This document shows, piece by piece, positions 1 through 9,744 of a stretch of 64,000 nucleotides of DNA. Each line of letters begins with the position of its first letter. Position 1 is the first letter of the stretch. The translations under genes were made by a program, and so were the position numbers. The notes under the pieces were generated by a model. It searched no databases. It had not been told where the DNA came from and was given only the letters and a program-made list of their open reading frames with translations. Source of the DNA: Pseudomonas sp. SL4(2022) (GTDB lineage: Bacteria > Pseudomonadota > Gammaproteobacteria > Pseudomonadales > Pseudomonadaceae); NCBI RefSeq assembly GCF_026625725.1, contig NZ_CP113060.1:1742001-1806000 (forward strand). Direction: 5' to 3'.

Positions 1-1
1 G

Positions 2-1357
<1,356 letters not shown>

Positions 1358-1371
1358 GCAGGAGCCAGCCG

Positions 1372-1602
1372 ATGCGGCGTGAAGATCTAAAGAGCAAGCA
1401 GGCTCAAGGCGTGCTCTTTGATACCCATATCATCGCCAACCCGGCCAATACCCGGGAATGGATCGTGCTGTTGAAGAAAGGCGCAGGCACCAGCTTCTTT
1501 CTGGTCGATGACCAGGAGCAGGTGGAGTCCTTCGCCGATCTCAATGGGTTGATCGAGGAACTGCGTTTACTGGGGATCAAAGCTGCGGAGATTCATCTCT
1601 AG
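1372..1602 (+). CDS. Small conserved-type hypothetical protein (76 aa) downstream of glmS
   Basis: A 76-residue acidic/basic soluble protein with no signal peptide or membrane segment. It begins 14 bp after the glmS stop, with the purine-rich GGAGCC just before the ATG, so it is probably co-transcribed with glmS. It ends 7 bp before the convergent cobM stop. The sequence looks like a compact alpha/beta fold (FFLVDDQEQVESF, LNGLIEELRLLGIKAAEI). I do not recognise the family and give no function. Codon use matches the neighbours, which argues for a real gene. Confidence 0.75.
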   Translation: MRREDLKSKQAQGVLFDTHIIANPANTREWIVLLKKGAGTSFFLVDDQEQVESFADLNGLIEELRLLGIKAAEIHL

Positions 1603-1609
1603 CAGCCTG

Positions 1610-2365
1610 TTAATCGTCTGCCGACCTGAACAGGTGCCGATGCTCAGCGTTATAAAGCGCTGAGTCGGCAAACTGTTCGGCATGCAGCACGCGGCCGACG
1701 AGGATCAGCGCCGTGCGGCGAAAGCCCTTGGCGCGCACCTGTTCCACGATGGTGGCGAGGGTGCCGCTGACCCAATCCTGATCCGGCCAGCTGGCGCGAT
1801 GCACCACGGCAATCGGGCAATCCGCGCCGTAATGCGGCAGCAGCTCAGTGACGATCTTGCTCAGGTGCACCACGCCCAGGTGGATGGCCATGGTCGCGCC
1901 GTGGCGCGCCAGGTCGCCCAGCGCCTCGCCCTCGGGCATGTTCGACTTGCTCGCGTAGCGGGTGAGAATCAGCGTCTGCGACACCTCGGGCAGGGTCAGT
2001 TCGCTTTCCAGCAGGGCAGCACAGGCGGCCGTGGCCGTCACCCCTGGGATGATCTCGAAGGCGATGCCCAGCCGGCGCAGGTGGCGGATCTGCTCACCAA
2101 TCGCGCCATACAGCGACGGGTCGCCGGAATGCACGCGGGCCACATCCTGGCCTTTGTCATCGGCCTGGCGGATCAGCTCGATGATTTCATCCAGATGCAG
2201 CTCGGCGGTGTTGATCACCTGTTCGGCGCTATGGCCCTGTAGTACCGCCTCGGGCACCAGCGAACCGGCATAGAGAATCACCGGGCAGCTGCGCAGCAGG
2301 CGTTGGCCTTTGACGGTGATCAGCTCGGGGTCGCCGGGGCCGGCGCCGATAAAGTAGACGGTCAT
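1610..2365 (-). CDS. cobM: Precorrin-4 C11-methyltransferase (CobM)
   Basis: SAM-dependent methylation of precorrin-4 at C11 to give precorrin-5 in the aerobic corrin pathway. The 251-aa length is normal. The N-terminus carries the tetrapyrrole methylase signature [18 protein letters not shown] (about residues 7-24). HSGDPSLYGAIGEQ near residue 80-93 and PGVTATAACAALLESELTLP are typical of CobM/CbiF. The start overlaps the cobE stop by 4 bp (ATGA), so cobE and cobM are translationally coupled on the minus strand, divergent from the cobW operon. Confidence 0.95.
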   Translation of the reverse strand: MTVYFIGAGPGDPELITVKGQRLLRSCPVILYAGSLVPEAVLQGHSAEQVINTAELHLDEIIELIRQADDKGQDVARVHSGDPSLYGAIGEQIRHLRRLGIAFEIIPGVTATAACAALLESELTLPEVSQTLILTRYASKSNMPEGEALGDLARHGATMAIHLGVVHLSKIVTELLPHYGADCPIAVVHRASWPDQDWVSGTLATIVEQVRAKGFRRTALILVGRVLHAEQFADSALYNAEHRHLFRSADD

Positions 2366-2805
2366 GACAGATCCTTGGGTGCACTCGACGCCAGCGCGCA
2401 GGTGGCGCTGGCGTTGCGGGTTCTTTCGCCGAGCAGACGCGCCGGTTGGCCGCTCAGGTGTTCAGCCAGGGCCAGGGCGCAGGGTTCGGCGACGGCCGGG
2501 CTGCCGGTGGCGACCAGGGTCAGCGGCGAGCCTTGCACACCCTGCTGATAGGGTTGCAGTTCTTCGGCACTAAAGCAGCTCAACTGCAAACCGAGGCGCT
2601 GAGCCAGTGCCAGCAGGCCCGGCTCGCTCTGTTTGTGCGTGATGCTGGCCAGCCCCGCCAGGTTATCCACAGTCAGGCCATGCGCCTGCAGGCTGTGCAG
2701 CAGCAGGTTGAGTAAGTCCTCCACATTGCAGCCACTGCGGCAGCCCAACCCGGCGACCACCTGAACGGCGGCAGCGGGGCGAGTATGGGCAGGGCTGGAC
2801 ATCAT
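2362..2805 (-). CDS. cobE: Cobalamin biosynthesis protein CobE / CbiG C-terminal family
   Basis: A CbiG C-terminal-like protein; CobE is found in aerobic B12 clusters and its exact role is not settled. Visible motifs are VVAGLGCRSGCNVEDLL near the N-terminus and LASITHKQSEPGLLALAQ, both typical of the CbiG_C/CobE fold. I chose the ATG at 2805 (two adjacent ATGs) because the longer frame to 2949 would run through the riboswitch encoded on the other strand; no strong Shine-Dalgarno is visible. It is the first gene of a cobE-cobM pair. Its promoter must lie in the 2805-2910 region, back to back with that of cobW. Confidence 0.85.
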   Translation of the reverse strand: MMSSPAHTRPAAAVQVVAGLGCRSGCNVEDLLNLLLHSLQAHGLTVDNLAGLASITHKQSEPGLLALAQRLGLQLSCFSAEELQPYQQGVQGSPLTLVATGSPAVAEPCALALAEHLSGQPARLLGERTRNASATCALASSAPKDLS

Positions 2806-2854
2806 CAAGGCGACTCGGTGTGTGCGGCGGCGTAGCTCAACATGGCGGCCGGCA

Positions 2855-2897
2855 CCGGTCAACCGCGATTGACCGGCCGCCATGGCCTGCGTAGCCT
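2855..2897 (+). promoter_or_regulatory. Candidate promoter for the cobW operon with an overlapping dyad
   Basis: TTGACC (2869-2874), a 17-bp spacer and TAGCCT (2892-2897) form a possible -35/-10 pair that would start transcription about at the 5' edge of the riboswitch. The -35 lies in the right arm of the perfect dyad CCGGTCAA-N6-TTGACCGG (2855-2876). The dyad could be an operator or an mRNA hairpin of unknown use. This is inference from pattern only. Confidence 0.35.
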
Positions 2898-2898
2898 T

Positions 2899-3078
2899 GT
2901 CGCGTTCGAGGTTCTTCGTGGGCATGCCCATGAAGCTAAGAGGGAACAAGGTTGATGCCTTGGCTGCCCCCGCAACTGTAAACGGTCCAAAGCCCTTCGA
3001 TACACCACTGCCGTATGGCGGGAAGGTGAAGGGTCGCGCAATGCGCAGACCGTGAGCCAGGAGACCTGCCTCGTCACG
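2899..3078 (+). ncRNA. Cobalamin riboswitch upstream of cobW
   Basis: Matches the conserved B12 riboswitch core in order: GAGGTTC, the AGAGGGAA box (about 2939-2947), GCTGCCCCCGCAACTGTAAACGG (centred near 2980; split as GCTGCCCCCGCAAC and TGTAAACGG), CCACTGCCGTATGGCGGGAAGG, then GAGCCAGGAGACCTGCC ending at 3070. It reads on the plus strand and precedes cobW by about 110 bp. It should bind adenosylcobalamin or another B12 form and lower expression of cobW-cobN-chlI/chlD-cobF when B12 is sufficient. Edges are approximate. Confidence 0.93.
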
Positions 3079-3187
3079 TTTTCGACAACCGGGCGGGGTG
3101 ATCCGGTGGTGTTGGCTGACGCCCCGTGGCTGTCATGTCTGTGCCACCTCCTGCTCGTCTTTCTTTCGACGTCACGCAGGACTCGCC

Positions 3188-4240
3188 ATGCAAACCCTCG
3201 CCAAACTCCCCGTCACCATCGTTACCGGCTTTCTCGGCGCCGGCAAAACCACCCTGCTGCGGCATATGCTCGGCCATGCCGACGGGCGGCGTATCGCGGT
3301 GATCGTCAACGAGTTTGGCGAGCTGGGCATCGACGGCGAAATCCTCAAGCAGTGCTCCATCGGTTGCAGCGAAGAAGAAGCCAACGGGCGCATCTTCGAA
3401 CTGGCCAACGGCTGCCTGTGCTGCACCGTGCAGGAAGAGTTCTTCCCGGTGATGCGCGAGCTGGTGGCACGTCGCGGCGAGCTCGACCATATCCTGATTG
3501 AAACGTCGGGTTTGGCCCTGCCCAAGCCACTGGTACAGGCCTTTAACTGGCCGGAAATCCGCAACGCCTGCACGGTGGATGCGGTGATCACCGTGGTCGA
3601 CAGCCCGGCCGTGGCCGCAGGCACCTTCGCCGCCTTCCCCGATCAGGTCGATGCGCAGCGCAAGCTCGACCCCAATCTGGACCACGAATCGCCGCTGCAC
3701 GAGCTATTCGCCGACCAACTGGCCAGCGCCGACCTGGTGATACTCAACAAGGCCGACCTGCTCGACGCCGCCGCCCTGGCGGCGGTGCGCGCGGAAGTGG
3801 CGGAAGAGCTGCCGCCCGCAGTGAAAATCATCGAAGCCCATGGCGGTGAGCTGCCGCTGGACGTGCTGCTGGGGCTGAACTGCGAGACCGAGCTGCATAT
3901 CGAGGGCCGCAAGACCCACCATGACCTGGAAGGCCATGAAGACCACGATCACGACGAGTTCGCCTCGTTCCACGTGGAACTGCCTGAAGCCGAGGAAACG
4001 CGTTTGCTGCAAGCGCTGAAGGAGGCGGTCAGCAAACACGGCATCCTGCGCATCAAGGGTTTTGCGGCGATTCCCGGCAAGCCGATGCGCCTGCTGCTGC
4101 AAGGCGTCGGCCAGCGTTTCGATAAACACTTCGACCGCGCCTGGCAGGCCAATGAGCCGCGCATCACCCGCCTGGTGGTGATTGGCCAGACCCTGGATCA
4201 GGCCGCCATCGAAGCTGAGCTGCAAGCAGCGCTGGCCTAA
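3188..4240 (+). CDS. cobW: Cobalamin biosynthesis GTPase CobW (COG0523)
   Basis: G3E-family P-loop GTPase; CobW is thought to deliver cobalt to the CobN chelatase. The 350-aa protein has the Walker A GFLGAGKTTLL near residue 13-23, VNEFGELGIDG, the metal-binding CxCC-type motif in NGCLCCTVQEEF, ILIETSGLALP and the guanine motif LNKADLL. A short His/Asp-rich run (HEDHDHDEF) precedes the C-terminal CobW_C domain. The ATG at 3188 was chosen over the longer frame from 3098 because the motif spacing then fits the family. It is the first gene of the riboswitch-controlled operon. Confidence 0.93.
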   Translation: MQTLAKLPVTIVTGFLGAGKTTLLRHMLGHADGRRIAVIVNEFGELGIDGEILKQCSIGCSEEEANGRIFELANGCLCCTVQEEFFPVMRELVARRGELDHILIETSGLALPKPLVQAFNWPEIRNACTVDAVITVVDSPAVAAGTFAAFPDQVDAQRKLDPNLDHESPLHELFADQLASADLVILNKADLLDAAALAAVRAEVAEELPPAVKIIEAHGGELPLDVLLGLNCETELHIEGRKTHHDLEGHEDHDHDEFASFHVELPEAEETRLLQALKEAVSKHGILRIKGFAAIPGKPMRLLLQGVGQRFDKHFDRAWQANEPRITRLVVIGQTLDQAAIEAELQAALA

Positions 4241-4243
4241 ATA

Positions 4244-4282
4244 GGTGGGAGGGGCTTTAGCCGCGACTAGGCCCGACCCCAC
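4244..4282. repeat. REP-like palindromic repeat in the cobW-cobN gap
   Basis: Contains GTGGGAGGGGCTTTAGCCGC, the same core found at about 14.27-14.32, 45.35-45.48 and 60.99 kb in one or both orientations. Typical short interspersed repeat of Pseudomonas chromosomes. It fills most of the 59-bp gap between cobW and cobN. Confidence 0.7.
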
Positions 4283-4299
4283 CCACAAGAAGAGCGATC

Positions 4300-7200
4300 A
4301 TGCATCTATTGCGCACCCAACCCGGCAGCCAGCTGCCGGTCGACAGCATTGCCGACCTCGGCCAGACCCCGGCCGAGCTGGTGATTCTGTGCACCGGCGA
4401 TTCGCAGTTGTCGCTGTTGGCGGAGGTGGCGCGGCAGTTGCCGGCGGATTACCCGAGCCTGCGCCTGGCCAGTCCGGCGCAGCTGAGCAATCACGCCTCG
4501 GTGGACTTCTACGTCGAGCAGGTGTTGCAGCACGCCAAGGTCATCCTGATTTCCGTGCACGGCGGCGTCAGTTACTGGCGCTACGGCATCGAGCGCTTGG
4601 TCGAACTGGCCGAGCGCGGCGCGCAGGTCATCATGGTGCCGGGTTGCGACAACCCTGATCCAGAACTGATGGCGTTGAGTAGCGTGCCGCTGGCGGAGGC
4701 CGAGCGGCTCTGGCAGTTCCTGCGCCAGGGCGGTGCGGCCAATGCCCAGCAGCTGTTCAACTGCATCGCCAGCCACTGGTTGCAGCGTGACTACCCCTGG
4801 GGCGAACCGCAGCCGCTGCCGCGCGTGGGCCTGTATCACCCGCAGCTGAGCACCCCGAGCCTGGTCGATTGGCAAGCCCATTGGCAGGTCGGTGCGCCGG
4901 TGGCGGCGCTGCTGTTCTACCGCACCCAGGTGCAGGCGGCGAATACCGGGTTTATCGATGTGTTCTGCCAGCGCTTGCAGGCCCAGGGCCTTAATCCGCT
5001 GCCGATTGCCGTGGCCAGCCTCAAGGAAGCCGCCTGCCTGGCTCAGGTCGAGGACTGGCTGGACGAAGCCGATGCCCGTCTGATTATCAACACCACCGCC
5101 TTCGCCCTGTCTAACCCGGAAGCGCCGAGCGCACGACCTTTCCGCCGTGATATTCCGGTGCTGCAAGCCATTTGCGCGCTGGATAACCATGAGCAGTGGC
5201 AAGCCAATGCTCAAGGCTTGGGTTCGCGTGACTTGGCCATGCATATCGTGTTGCCCGAGCTGGACGGCCGCCTGATCACCCAGCCGATCAGCTTCAAGGG
5301 CCTGGCCTGGCGCAGTGAGCGCAGCCAGAGCGATGTGGTTTGTTACCAGCCGCATTTACCGGGGATGGATTTTGTCGCCGAACTGGCGCGCAACTGGGTC
5401 GCCCTGGCGCACAAACACAACGCCGACAAGCGCATCGCCCTGGTGCTGGCCAACTACCCGACCCGCGATGGGCGCATCGGCAATGGTGTTGGCCTGGATA
5501 CCCCGGCGGCGGCGCTGAATATCCTCAAGGCGCTGCAACAGCAGGGCTACCCGGTTGCAGGGTTGCCCGACAGCGGTACCGCGCTGATCCACCAGTTGCT
5601 CGGCGGTGTGACCAATGAGTTGGACAGCCTCGACGCGCGGCCCTGCGCCCAGAGCCTCGCGCTGGATGAGTACCTGGCGTTCTTCCACAGTCTGCCGCAA
5701 GCCAACCAGCAGGCGGTGCGCGAGCGTTGGGGCGAGCCGCAGCAGGACCCGATGTTCCGCAGCGGGCGGCTGATGATCGCCGGCCTGCGTTTCGGCCTGA
5801 CCTTTGTCGGCATCCAACCGGCCCGTGGTTATCAGCTGGATGCGGCGGCGGTATATCACGACCCCGATCTGGTGCCGCCCCATGGCTATCTGGCGTTCTA
5901 CTGCTGGCTGCGAAAGGCCTTTGCCGCCGATGCAGTGATCCACGTCGGCAAGCACGGCAATCTGGAATGGCTGCCGGGCAAGAGCGTCGGGCTGTCTGAG
6001 GAGTGCTGGCCGAGCGCGATTCTCGGCCCGCTGCCGAATATCTACCCGTTTATCGTCAACGATCCGGGCGAGGGCGCCCAGGCCAAGCGCCGTACTCAGG
6101 CGGTGATCATCGATCACCTGATGCCGCCGCTGACTCGCGCGGAAAGCTACGGCCCGCTGCGCGATCTGGAGCGCCTGGCCGACGAGTACTACGAAGCCAG
6201 CCAACTCGACCTGCGTCGCGCCGCCGAATTGCGCGGCGAGATTCTGCTCAAGGTGCGCGAGGCCAGCCTCGACCGCGAGCTGGGCCTGCAACTCAATGAA
6301 GACCCCAACAGCTGGCTGCCGCAGCTCGACGCCTACCTGTGCGATTTAAAGGAATCGCAGATCCGCGATGGCCTGCATGTGTTTGGCGAATCACCGGCCG
6401 GTACCCTGCGCCGCGACACCTTGCTGGCCCTGCTGCGCATTCCCCGTGGCGACGGCCAGGGCGCCAACGCCAGCCTGCTGCGCGCCCTGGCCCGCGATCT
6501 GGAGCTGGGTTTCGATCCTCTCGACTGCGACATGGCTGCACCTTGGCTGGGGCCGCGCCCGGCGATGTTGCAGGGCCTGAGCGATGACAGCTGGCGCAGC
6601 GCCGGAGATGCCCGTGAACGCTTGGAGCTGCTGGCCTTGCAGTTGATTAGCGCGGCGGATTTTGAACCCGTTGGTGCGGAAAGCACCCAGGTGTTGCAAC
6701 GCCTGCGTGAACAGATCGCACCGCTGCTGGATGCCTGCGGTCCGGCCGAAATGCACGGCCTGTTATCGGCGCTAAACGGGCGCTTTGTCCCCGCCGGGCC
6801 GAGTGGCGCGCCGAGTCGCGGCCGCCTGGATGTGCTGCCCACCGGGCGCAATTTCTACAGCGTCGATGTGCGCAACCTGCCGACGCCGACCGCCTGGCGT
6901 ATCGGCGTGCAGGCGGCGGACCGGCTGCTGGAGCGGCATCTGCAGGACCACGGCGACCACCTGCGTCAGCTCGGTCTGTCGATGTGGGGCACGGCGACCA
7001 TGCGCACTGGCGGCGACGATATGGCCCAGGCTCTGGCGCTGATGGGCGTGCGCCCGGTGTGGCAGGCCGGCAGCCAGCGCGTTGAGCGTTTCGAGGTGCT
7101 GCCGCTGGCGCAACTCGGCCGCCCACGGGTGGACGTGACCCTGCGCGTGTCCGGCTTCTTCCGCGATGCCTTTAGCAACCTGATTCGTCTGTTCGATGAC

Positions 7201-8034
7201 GCGGTGCAGGCGGTGGTGGATCTCGATGAGCCGGAAGACATGAACCCGCTGTCGGCGCGGGTCTGGCGCGAATCCCTGACCCTGCAGGACAGCGGCCTGG
7301 ATGAGGCCGAGGCGCGCCAGCAAGCCGGCTGGCGAGTGTTCGGCTCCAAACCGGGGGCCTATGGTGCGGGCGTGCAGAACGCCATCGAAGAGCGCCTGTG
7401 GCAAACCCGCGAGGACCTGGCCGAGGTCTACCTGAACTGGGGCGGCTACGCCTACGGCACCCATAGCGAAGGCACCCCGGCGCGCGCGCAGTTCGCCGAG
7501 CGCCTGGAACAGATGCAGGCGGTGCTGCACAACCAGGACAACCGCGAGCACGACATCCTCGATTCCAACGACTACTACCAGTTCCAGGGCGGCATGCTCG
7601 CGGCGGTGGAAACCCTGCGCGGCGCTAAGGTGGCCAGCTATCACGGCGACAACAGCCAGCCGGATACGCCGCGCATCCGCACCCTGAAGGAAGAACTCAA
7701 CCGCGTGGTGCGCGCCCGTGCGGCCAACCCCAAGTGGATCGACGGCATGAAGCGCCACGGCTACAAGGGCGCGTTCGAGCTGGCGGCGACCATCGACTAT
7801 TTGTTCGCCTTCGACGCCACCAGCGAGCTGGTCGACGACCACCAGTACGCACTGCTCACCGATGCCTATTTGCTCGACAAAGACACCCGCGACTTTATCC
7901 AGCAGCACAACCCCGGCGCCCTGCAGGACATCCTCGAACGCCTACTCGAAGCCCAGCAGCGCGGCCTCTGGCAAGATCCCGGCGAGTACCGCGAAGCGTT
8001 GGAAAACCTGCTGATTGATAGCGAAGAATCCTAG
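4300..8034 (+). CDS. cobN: Cobaltochelatase subunit CobN
   Basis: The 1,244-aa large subunit of the ATP-dependent aerobic cobaltochelatase, which inserts Co(II) into hydrogenobyrinic acid a,c-diamide. Length and layout fit CobN/BchH. Characteristic segments include HVGKHGNLEWLPGKSVGLS (about residue 548-566), NIYPFIVNDPGEGAQAKRR, RNFYSVDVRNLPTPTAWR and, near the C-terminus, GGMLAAVETLRGAKVASY and NPKWIDGMKRHGYKGAFE. It starts with ATG at 4300 after a REP element. It is followed 10 bp later by chlI, whose product together with ChlD would supply the AAA+ motor in place of CobS/CobT. Confidence 0.96.
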   Translation: MHLLRTQPGSQLPVDSIADLGQTPAELVILCTGDSQLSLLAEVARQLPADYPSLRLASPAQLSNHASVDFYVEQVLQHAKVILISVHGGVSYWRYGIERLVELAERGAQVIMVPGCDNPDPELMALSSVPLAEAERLWQFLRQGGAANAQQLFNCIASHWLQRDYPWGEPQPLPRVGLYHPQLSTPSLVDWQAHWQVGAPVAALLFYRTQVQAANTGFIDVFCQRLQAQGLNPLPIAVASLKEAACLAQVEDWLDEADARLIINTTAFALSNPEAPSARPFRRDIPVLQAICALDNHEQWQANAQGLGSRDLAMHIVLPELDGRLITQPISFKGLAWRSERSQSDVVCYQPHLPGMDFVAELARNWVALAHKHNADKRIALVLANYPTRDGRIGNGVGLDTPAAALNILKALQQQGYPVAGLPDSGTALIHQLLGGVTNELDSLDARPCAQSLALDEYLAFFHSLPQANQQAVRERWGEPQQDPMFRSGRLMIAGLRFGLTFVGIQPARGYQLDAAAVYHDPDLVPPHGYLAFYCWLRKAFAADAVIHVGKHGNLEWLPGKSVGLSEECWPSAILGPLPNIYPFIVNDPGEGAQAKRRTQAVIIDHLMPPLTRAESYGPLRDLERLADEYYEASQLDLRRAAELRGEILLKVREASLDRELGLQLNEDPNSWLPQLDAYLCDLKESQIRDGLHVFGESPAGTLRRDTLLALLRIPRGDGQGANASLLRALARDLELGFDPLDCDMAAPWLGPRPAMLQGLSDDSWRSAGDARERLELLALQLISAADFEPVGAESTQVLQRLREQIAPLLDACGPAEMHGLLSALNGRFVPAGPSGAPSRGRLDVLPTGRNFYSVDVRNLPTPTAWRIGVQAADRLLERHLQDHGDHLRQLGLSMWGTATMRTGGDDMAQALALMGVRPVWQAGSQRVERFEVLPLAQLGRPRVDVTLRVSGFFRDAFSNLIRLFDDAVQAVVDLDEPEDMNPLSARVWRESLTLQDSGLDEAEARQQAGWRVFGSKPGAYGAGVQNAIEERLWQTREDLAEVYLNWGGYAYGTHSEGTPARAQFAERLEQMQAVLHNQDNREHDILDSNDYYQFQGGMLAAVETLRGAKVASYHGDNSQPDTPRIRTLKEELNRVVRARAANPKWIDGMKRHGYKGAFELAATIDYLFAFDATSELVDDHQYALLTDAYLLDKDTRDFIQQHNPGALQDILERLLEAQQRGLWQDPGEYREALENLLIDSEES

Positions 8035-8044
8035 AGAGCCTGCC

Positions 8045-9055
8045 ATGACCGATAGCCACTTCCCCCTCGCTGCCGTGGTCGCCGCCGATGACCTGAAACT
8101 GGCGCTGTGCCTGGCGGCTATCGACCCGGCGATTGGCGGCGTGCTGATCGAAGGCCCGCGCGGCATGGCCAAATCGACCTTGGCCCGTGGCCTGGCCGAT
8201 CTGCTCGCCAGCGGCACCTTTGTCACCCTGCCACTGGGCGCGAGCGAAGAGCGCATCGTCGGCACCCTCGATCTGGACGCCGCCCTGGGTGAGGGGCGCG
8301 CACAGTTTTCTCCCGGCCTGCTGGCCAAGGCCAATGGCGGCGTTTTGTACGTCGATGAGGTCAATCTGCTGCCCGATCATCTGGTCGACCTGCTTCTGGA
8401 TGCCGCCGCCAGCGGGGTCAACCATATCGAGCGCGACGGTATTTCCCATCGGCATGCCGCGCGTTTTGTGCTGATCGGCACCATGAACGCGGAAGAGGGC
8501 GAGTTGCGCCCGCAGTTGCTCGATCGCTTCGGCCTTAACCTGGCCCTGGACGCCCAGCCGCAACCGGCCCAGCGCGCCGAGATCGTCCGTCGCCGCCTGG
8601 CCTTCGATGCCGACCCGCAGGCCTTTCTGCAGCGCTGGCAAACCCAGCAGGACGCGCTGCGTGAACGCTGCCAGAACGCCCGTGCGCGGCTGGCGGCTAT
8701 TCCCCTGGATGACTCCGCCCTTGAGCAGATCAGCCAGCGCTGCTTCGCCGCCGCCGTCGATGGCCTGCGCGCCGATCTGGTCTGGTTGCGCGCGGCCCGT
8801 GCCCATGCCGCCTGGCGCGGTGCGCAACACATTGAATCGGTGGATATCGATGTGGTGGAAGACTTCGTTCTGCGTCATCGTCGCCGCCACAATCCGCCGC
8901 CTGCCGCGCAACCCCCGCAGCCGCAACCCGACAACAGCGCCGCCAGTGAGCAGCCACAAGCGCCGCAAGGTGAGGGCCAGTGGGGCGAATTGCCCGCTCA
9001 GGTGCAGAGCCTCGGCGTCCGGCGTGAACCGCCGCGCTGGACAAAAAAGCCCTAG
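8045..9055 (+). CDS. chlI: ChlI/BchI-like AAA+ ATPase subunit of the cobalt chelatase (zero-frame product)
   Basis: MoxR/ChlI-type AAA+ ATPase that would drive metal insertion by CobN. The 336-aa zero-frame product has Walker A GPRGMAKST near residue 37-45, FSPGLLAKANGGVLYVDEVNLL with Walker B near residue 103-112, and the sensor region LIGTMNAEEGELRPQLLDRFGL. A Pro/Gln-rich linker (NPPPAAQPPQPQPDNS) follows the AAA+ lid. Translation in this frame ends at TAG 9053-9055, inside a predicted -1 frameshift signal. A fraction of ribosomes should continue into the VWA-domain frame, giving a 566-aa ChlI-ChlD fusion (8045-9744). The ATG at 8045 was preferred over an upstream one in the cobN end. Confidence 0.93.
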   Translation: MTDSHFPLAAVVAADDLKLALCLAAIDPAIGGVLIEGPRGMAKSTLARGLADLLASGTFVTLPLGASEERIVGTLDLDAALGEGRAQFSPGLLAKANGGVLYVDEVNLLPDHLVDLLLDAAASGVNHIERDGISHRHAARFVLIGTMNAEEGELRPQLLDRFGLNLALDAQPQPAQRAEIVRRRLAFDADPQAFLQRWQTQQDALRERCQNARARLAAIPLDDSALEQISQRCFAAAVDGLRADLVWLRAARAHAAWRGAQHIESVDIDVVEDFVLRHRRRHNPPPAAQPPQPQPDNSAASEQPQAPQGEGQWGELPAQVQSLGVRREPPRWTKKP

Positions 9056-9090
9056 GCATCCGCCCGCGCACAGCCCCAGACGCGGATGCC
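9043..9090 (+). promoter_or_regulatory. Predicted programmed -1 ribosomal frameshift signal in chlI/chlD
   Basis: The heptamer A AAA AAG occupies 9043-9049 in the zero frame (ACA AAA AAG CCC TAG). It is followed by a 5-nt spacer and a perfect 9-bp stem, GGCATCCGC (9055-9063) with GCGGATGCC (9082-9090). The zero-frame stop lies at the base of the stem. After a -1 slip, reading continues GCC CTA GGC into an uninterrupted frame that carries the VWA domain. A AAA AAG is the classic efficient bacterial slippery sequence. Programmed frameshifting in chlD genes has been proposed before; here it is inferred from sequence only. Confidence 0.85.
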
Positions 9091-9744
9091 CGGGCCGCTC
9101 CCGGCACACTCGGCAATGGTCGCAACGGTGCCAGTCGCAGTGGTGCGTCAGGGCGTATCGATTGGCCGGTGAGCCTGCTTAACGGTCGCCCGCGTACTCG
9201 ACAGGATCTCGTGTTGCGCCCGCGCAGCGCCAAGCCTGCGGAGCTGTGGCTGGTGATCGTCGACGCCTCGGCCTCGACCCGCCGGCATGGCGCGCTGAGC
9301 AAAGCCAAAGGCCTGCTCAGTGAGGTGTTCGAGCAGGCCCGCCGGCAACGGGCGCGCCTGGCTGTGCTGCACGCCACCGGCCGCCAGGCGCAATGGCTCT
9401 GGCAAGGGCAGAAAGCCTCCCAAGCTTTGCAAGATTGGCTCGCCGAGCTGGGCGCGGGCGGCGGCACGCCGCTGTTTGCTGCTTTGCAGCAGGCTGCCGA
9501 CTGGCAGGCGCGGCGGCAGCGCCTGCACCCGGCTGAGCGTCAGCGTTTATTGATCATTACCGATGGCCGCCTGCTCGATTGGCCGACGTTAACCCCGAGC
9601 GCCTGCCCGGCGCTGCTGGTGGATATCGAAAGCGCGCCGATCCGCCTCGGCCGCGCGCGTCAGCTGGCGGATGAGCTGGGCGCCGACTACCGACATATTG
9701 ATTCGCTGCCGCTGTTAGCCGGCAGCCTGGAGACCGCTTTATGA
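9049..9744 (+). CDS. chlD: ChlD-type VWA domain, predicted -1 frameshift extension of chlI
   Basis: C-terminal part of a ChlD-like chelatase subunit, about 231 residues when entered by -1 frameshift at 9049. The frame is open from the slip site, encoding a Gly/Arg/Ala linker with GRIDWPVSLLNGRP, then a von Willebrand A domain with the MIDAS motif DASAS (near position 9260), GAGGGTPLF and LIITDGR. In related ChlD proteins the GRIDWP segment belongs to the conserved linker, so the region upstream of the GTG at 9169 is coding. Independent initiation at GTG 9169 is an alternative but lacks a clear Shine-Dalgarno. The end overlaps cobF by 4 bp (ATGA). Confidence 0.82.
   Translation, partial: ALGIRPRTAPDADARAAPGTLGNGRNGASRSGASGRIDWPVSLLNGRPRTRQDLVLRPRSAKPAELWLVIVDASASTRRHGALSKAKGLLSEVFEQARRQRARLAVLHATGRQAQWLWQGQKASQALQDWLAELGAGGGTPLFAALQQAADWQARRQRLHPAERQRLLIITDGRLLDWPTLTPSACPALLVDIESAPIRLGRARQLADELGADYRHIDSLPLLAGSLETAL

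Noticed and set aside
2806..2949. Upstream extension of cobE to 2949
   Set aside because: The extra 48 codons overlap the riboswitch and its promoter on the other strand and do not resemble CobE.
4306..7908. Several 300-380-codon minus-strand frames opposite cobN
   Set aside because: Mirror frames of cobN; no start signals or family motifs.
9055..9055. chlI stop and following frame as a simple sequencing frameshift or pseudogene
   Set aside because: An A6G slippery heptamer, correct spacer and a perfect stem are all present at exactly the transition, so programmed frameshifting explains it better.
7895..9109. 404-codon minus-strand frame opposite chlI
   Set aside because: Runs opposite a gene with intact AAA+ motifs and across the frameshift signal; no recognisable domain.
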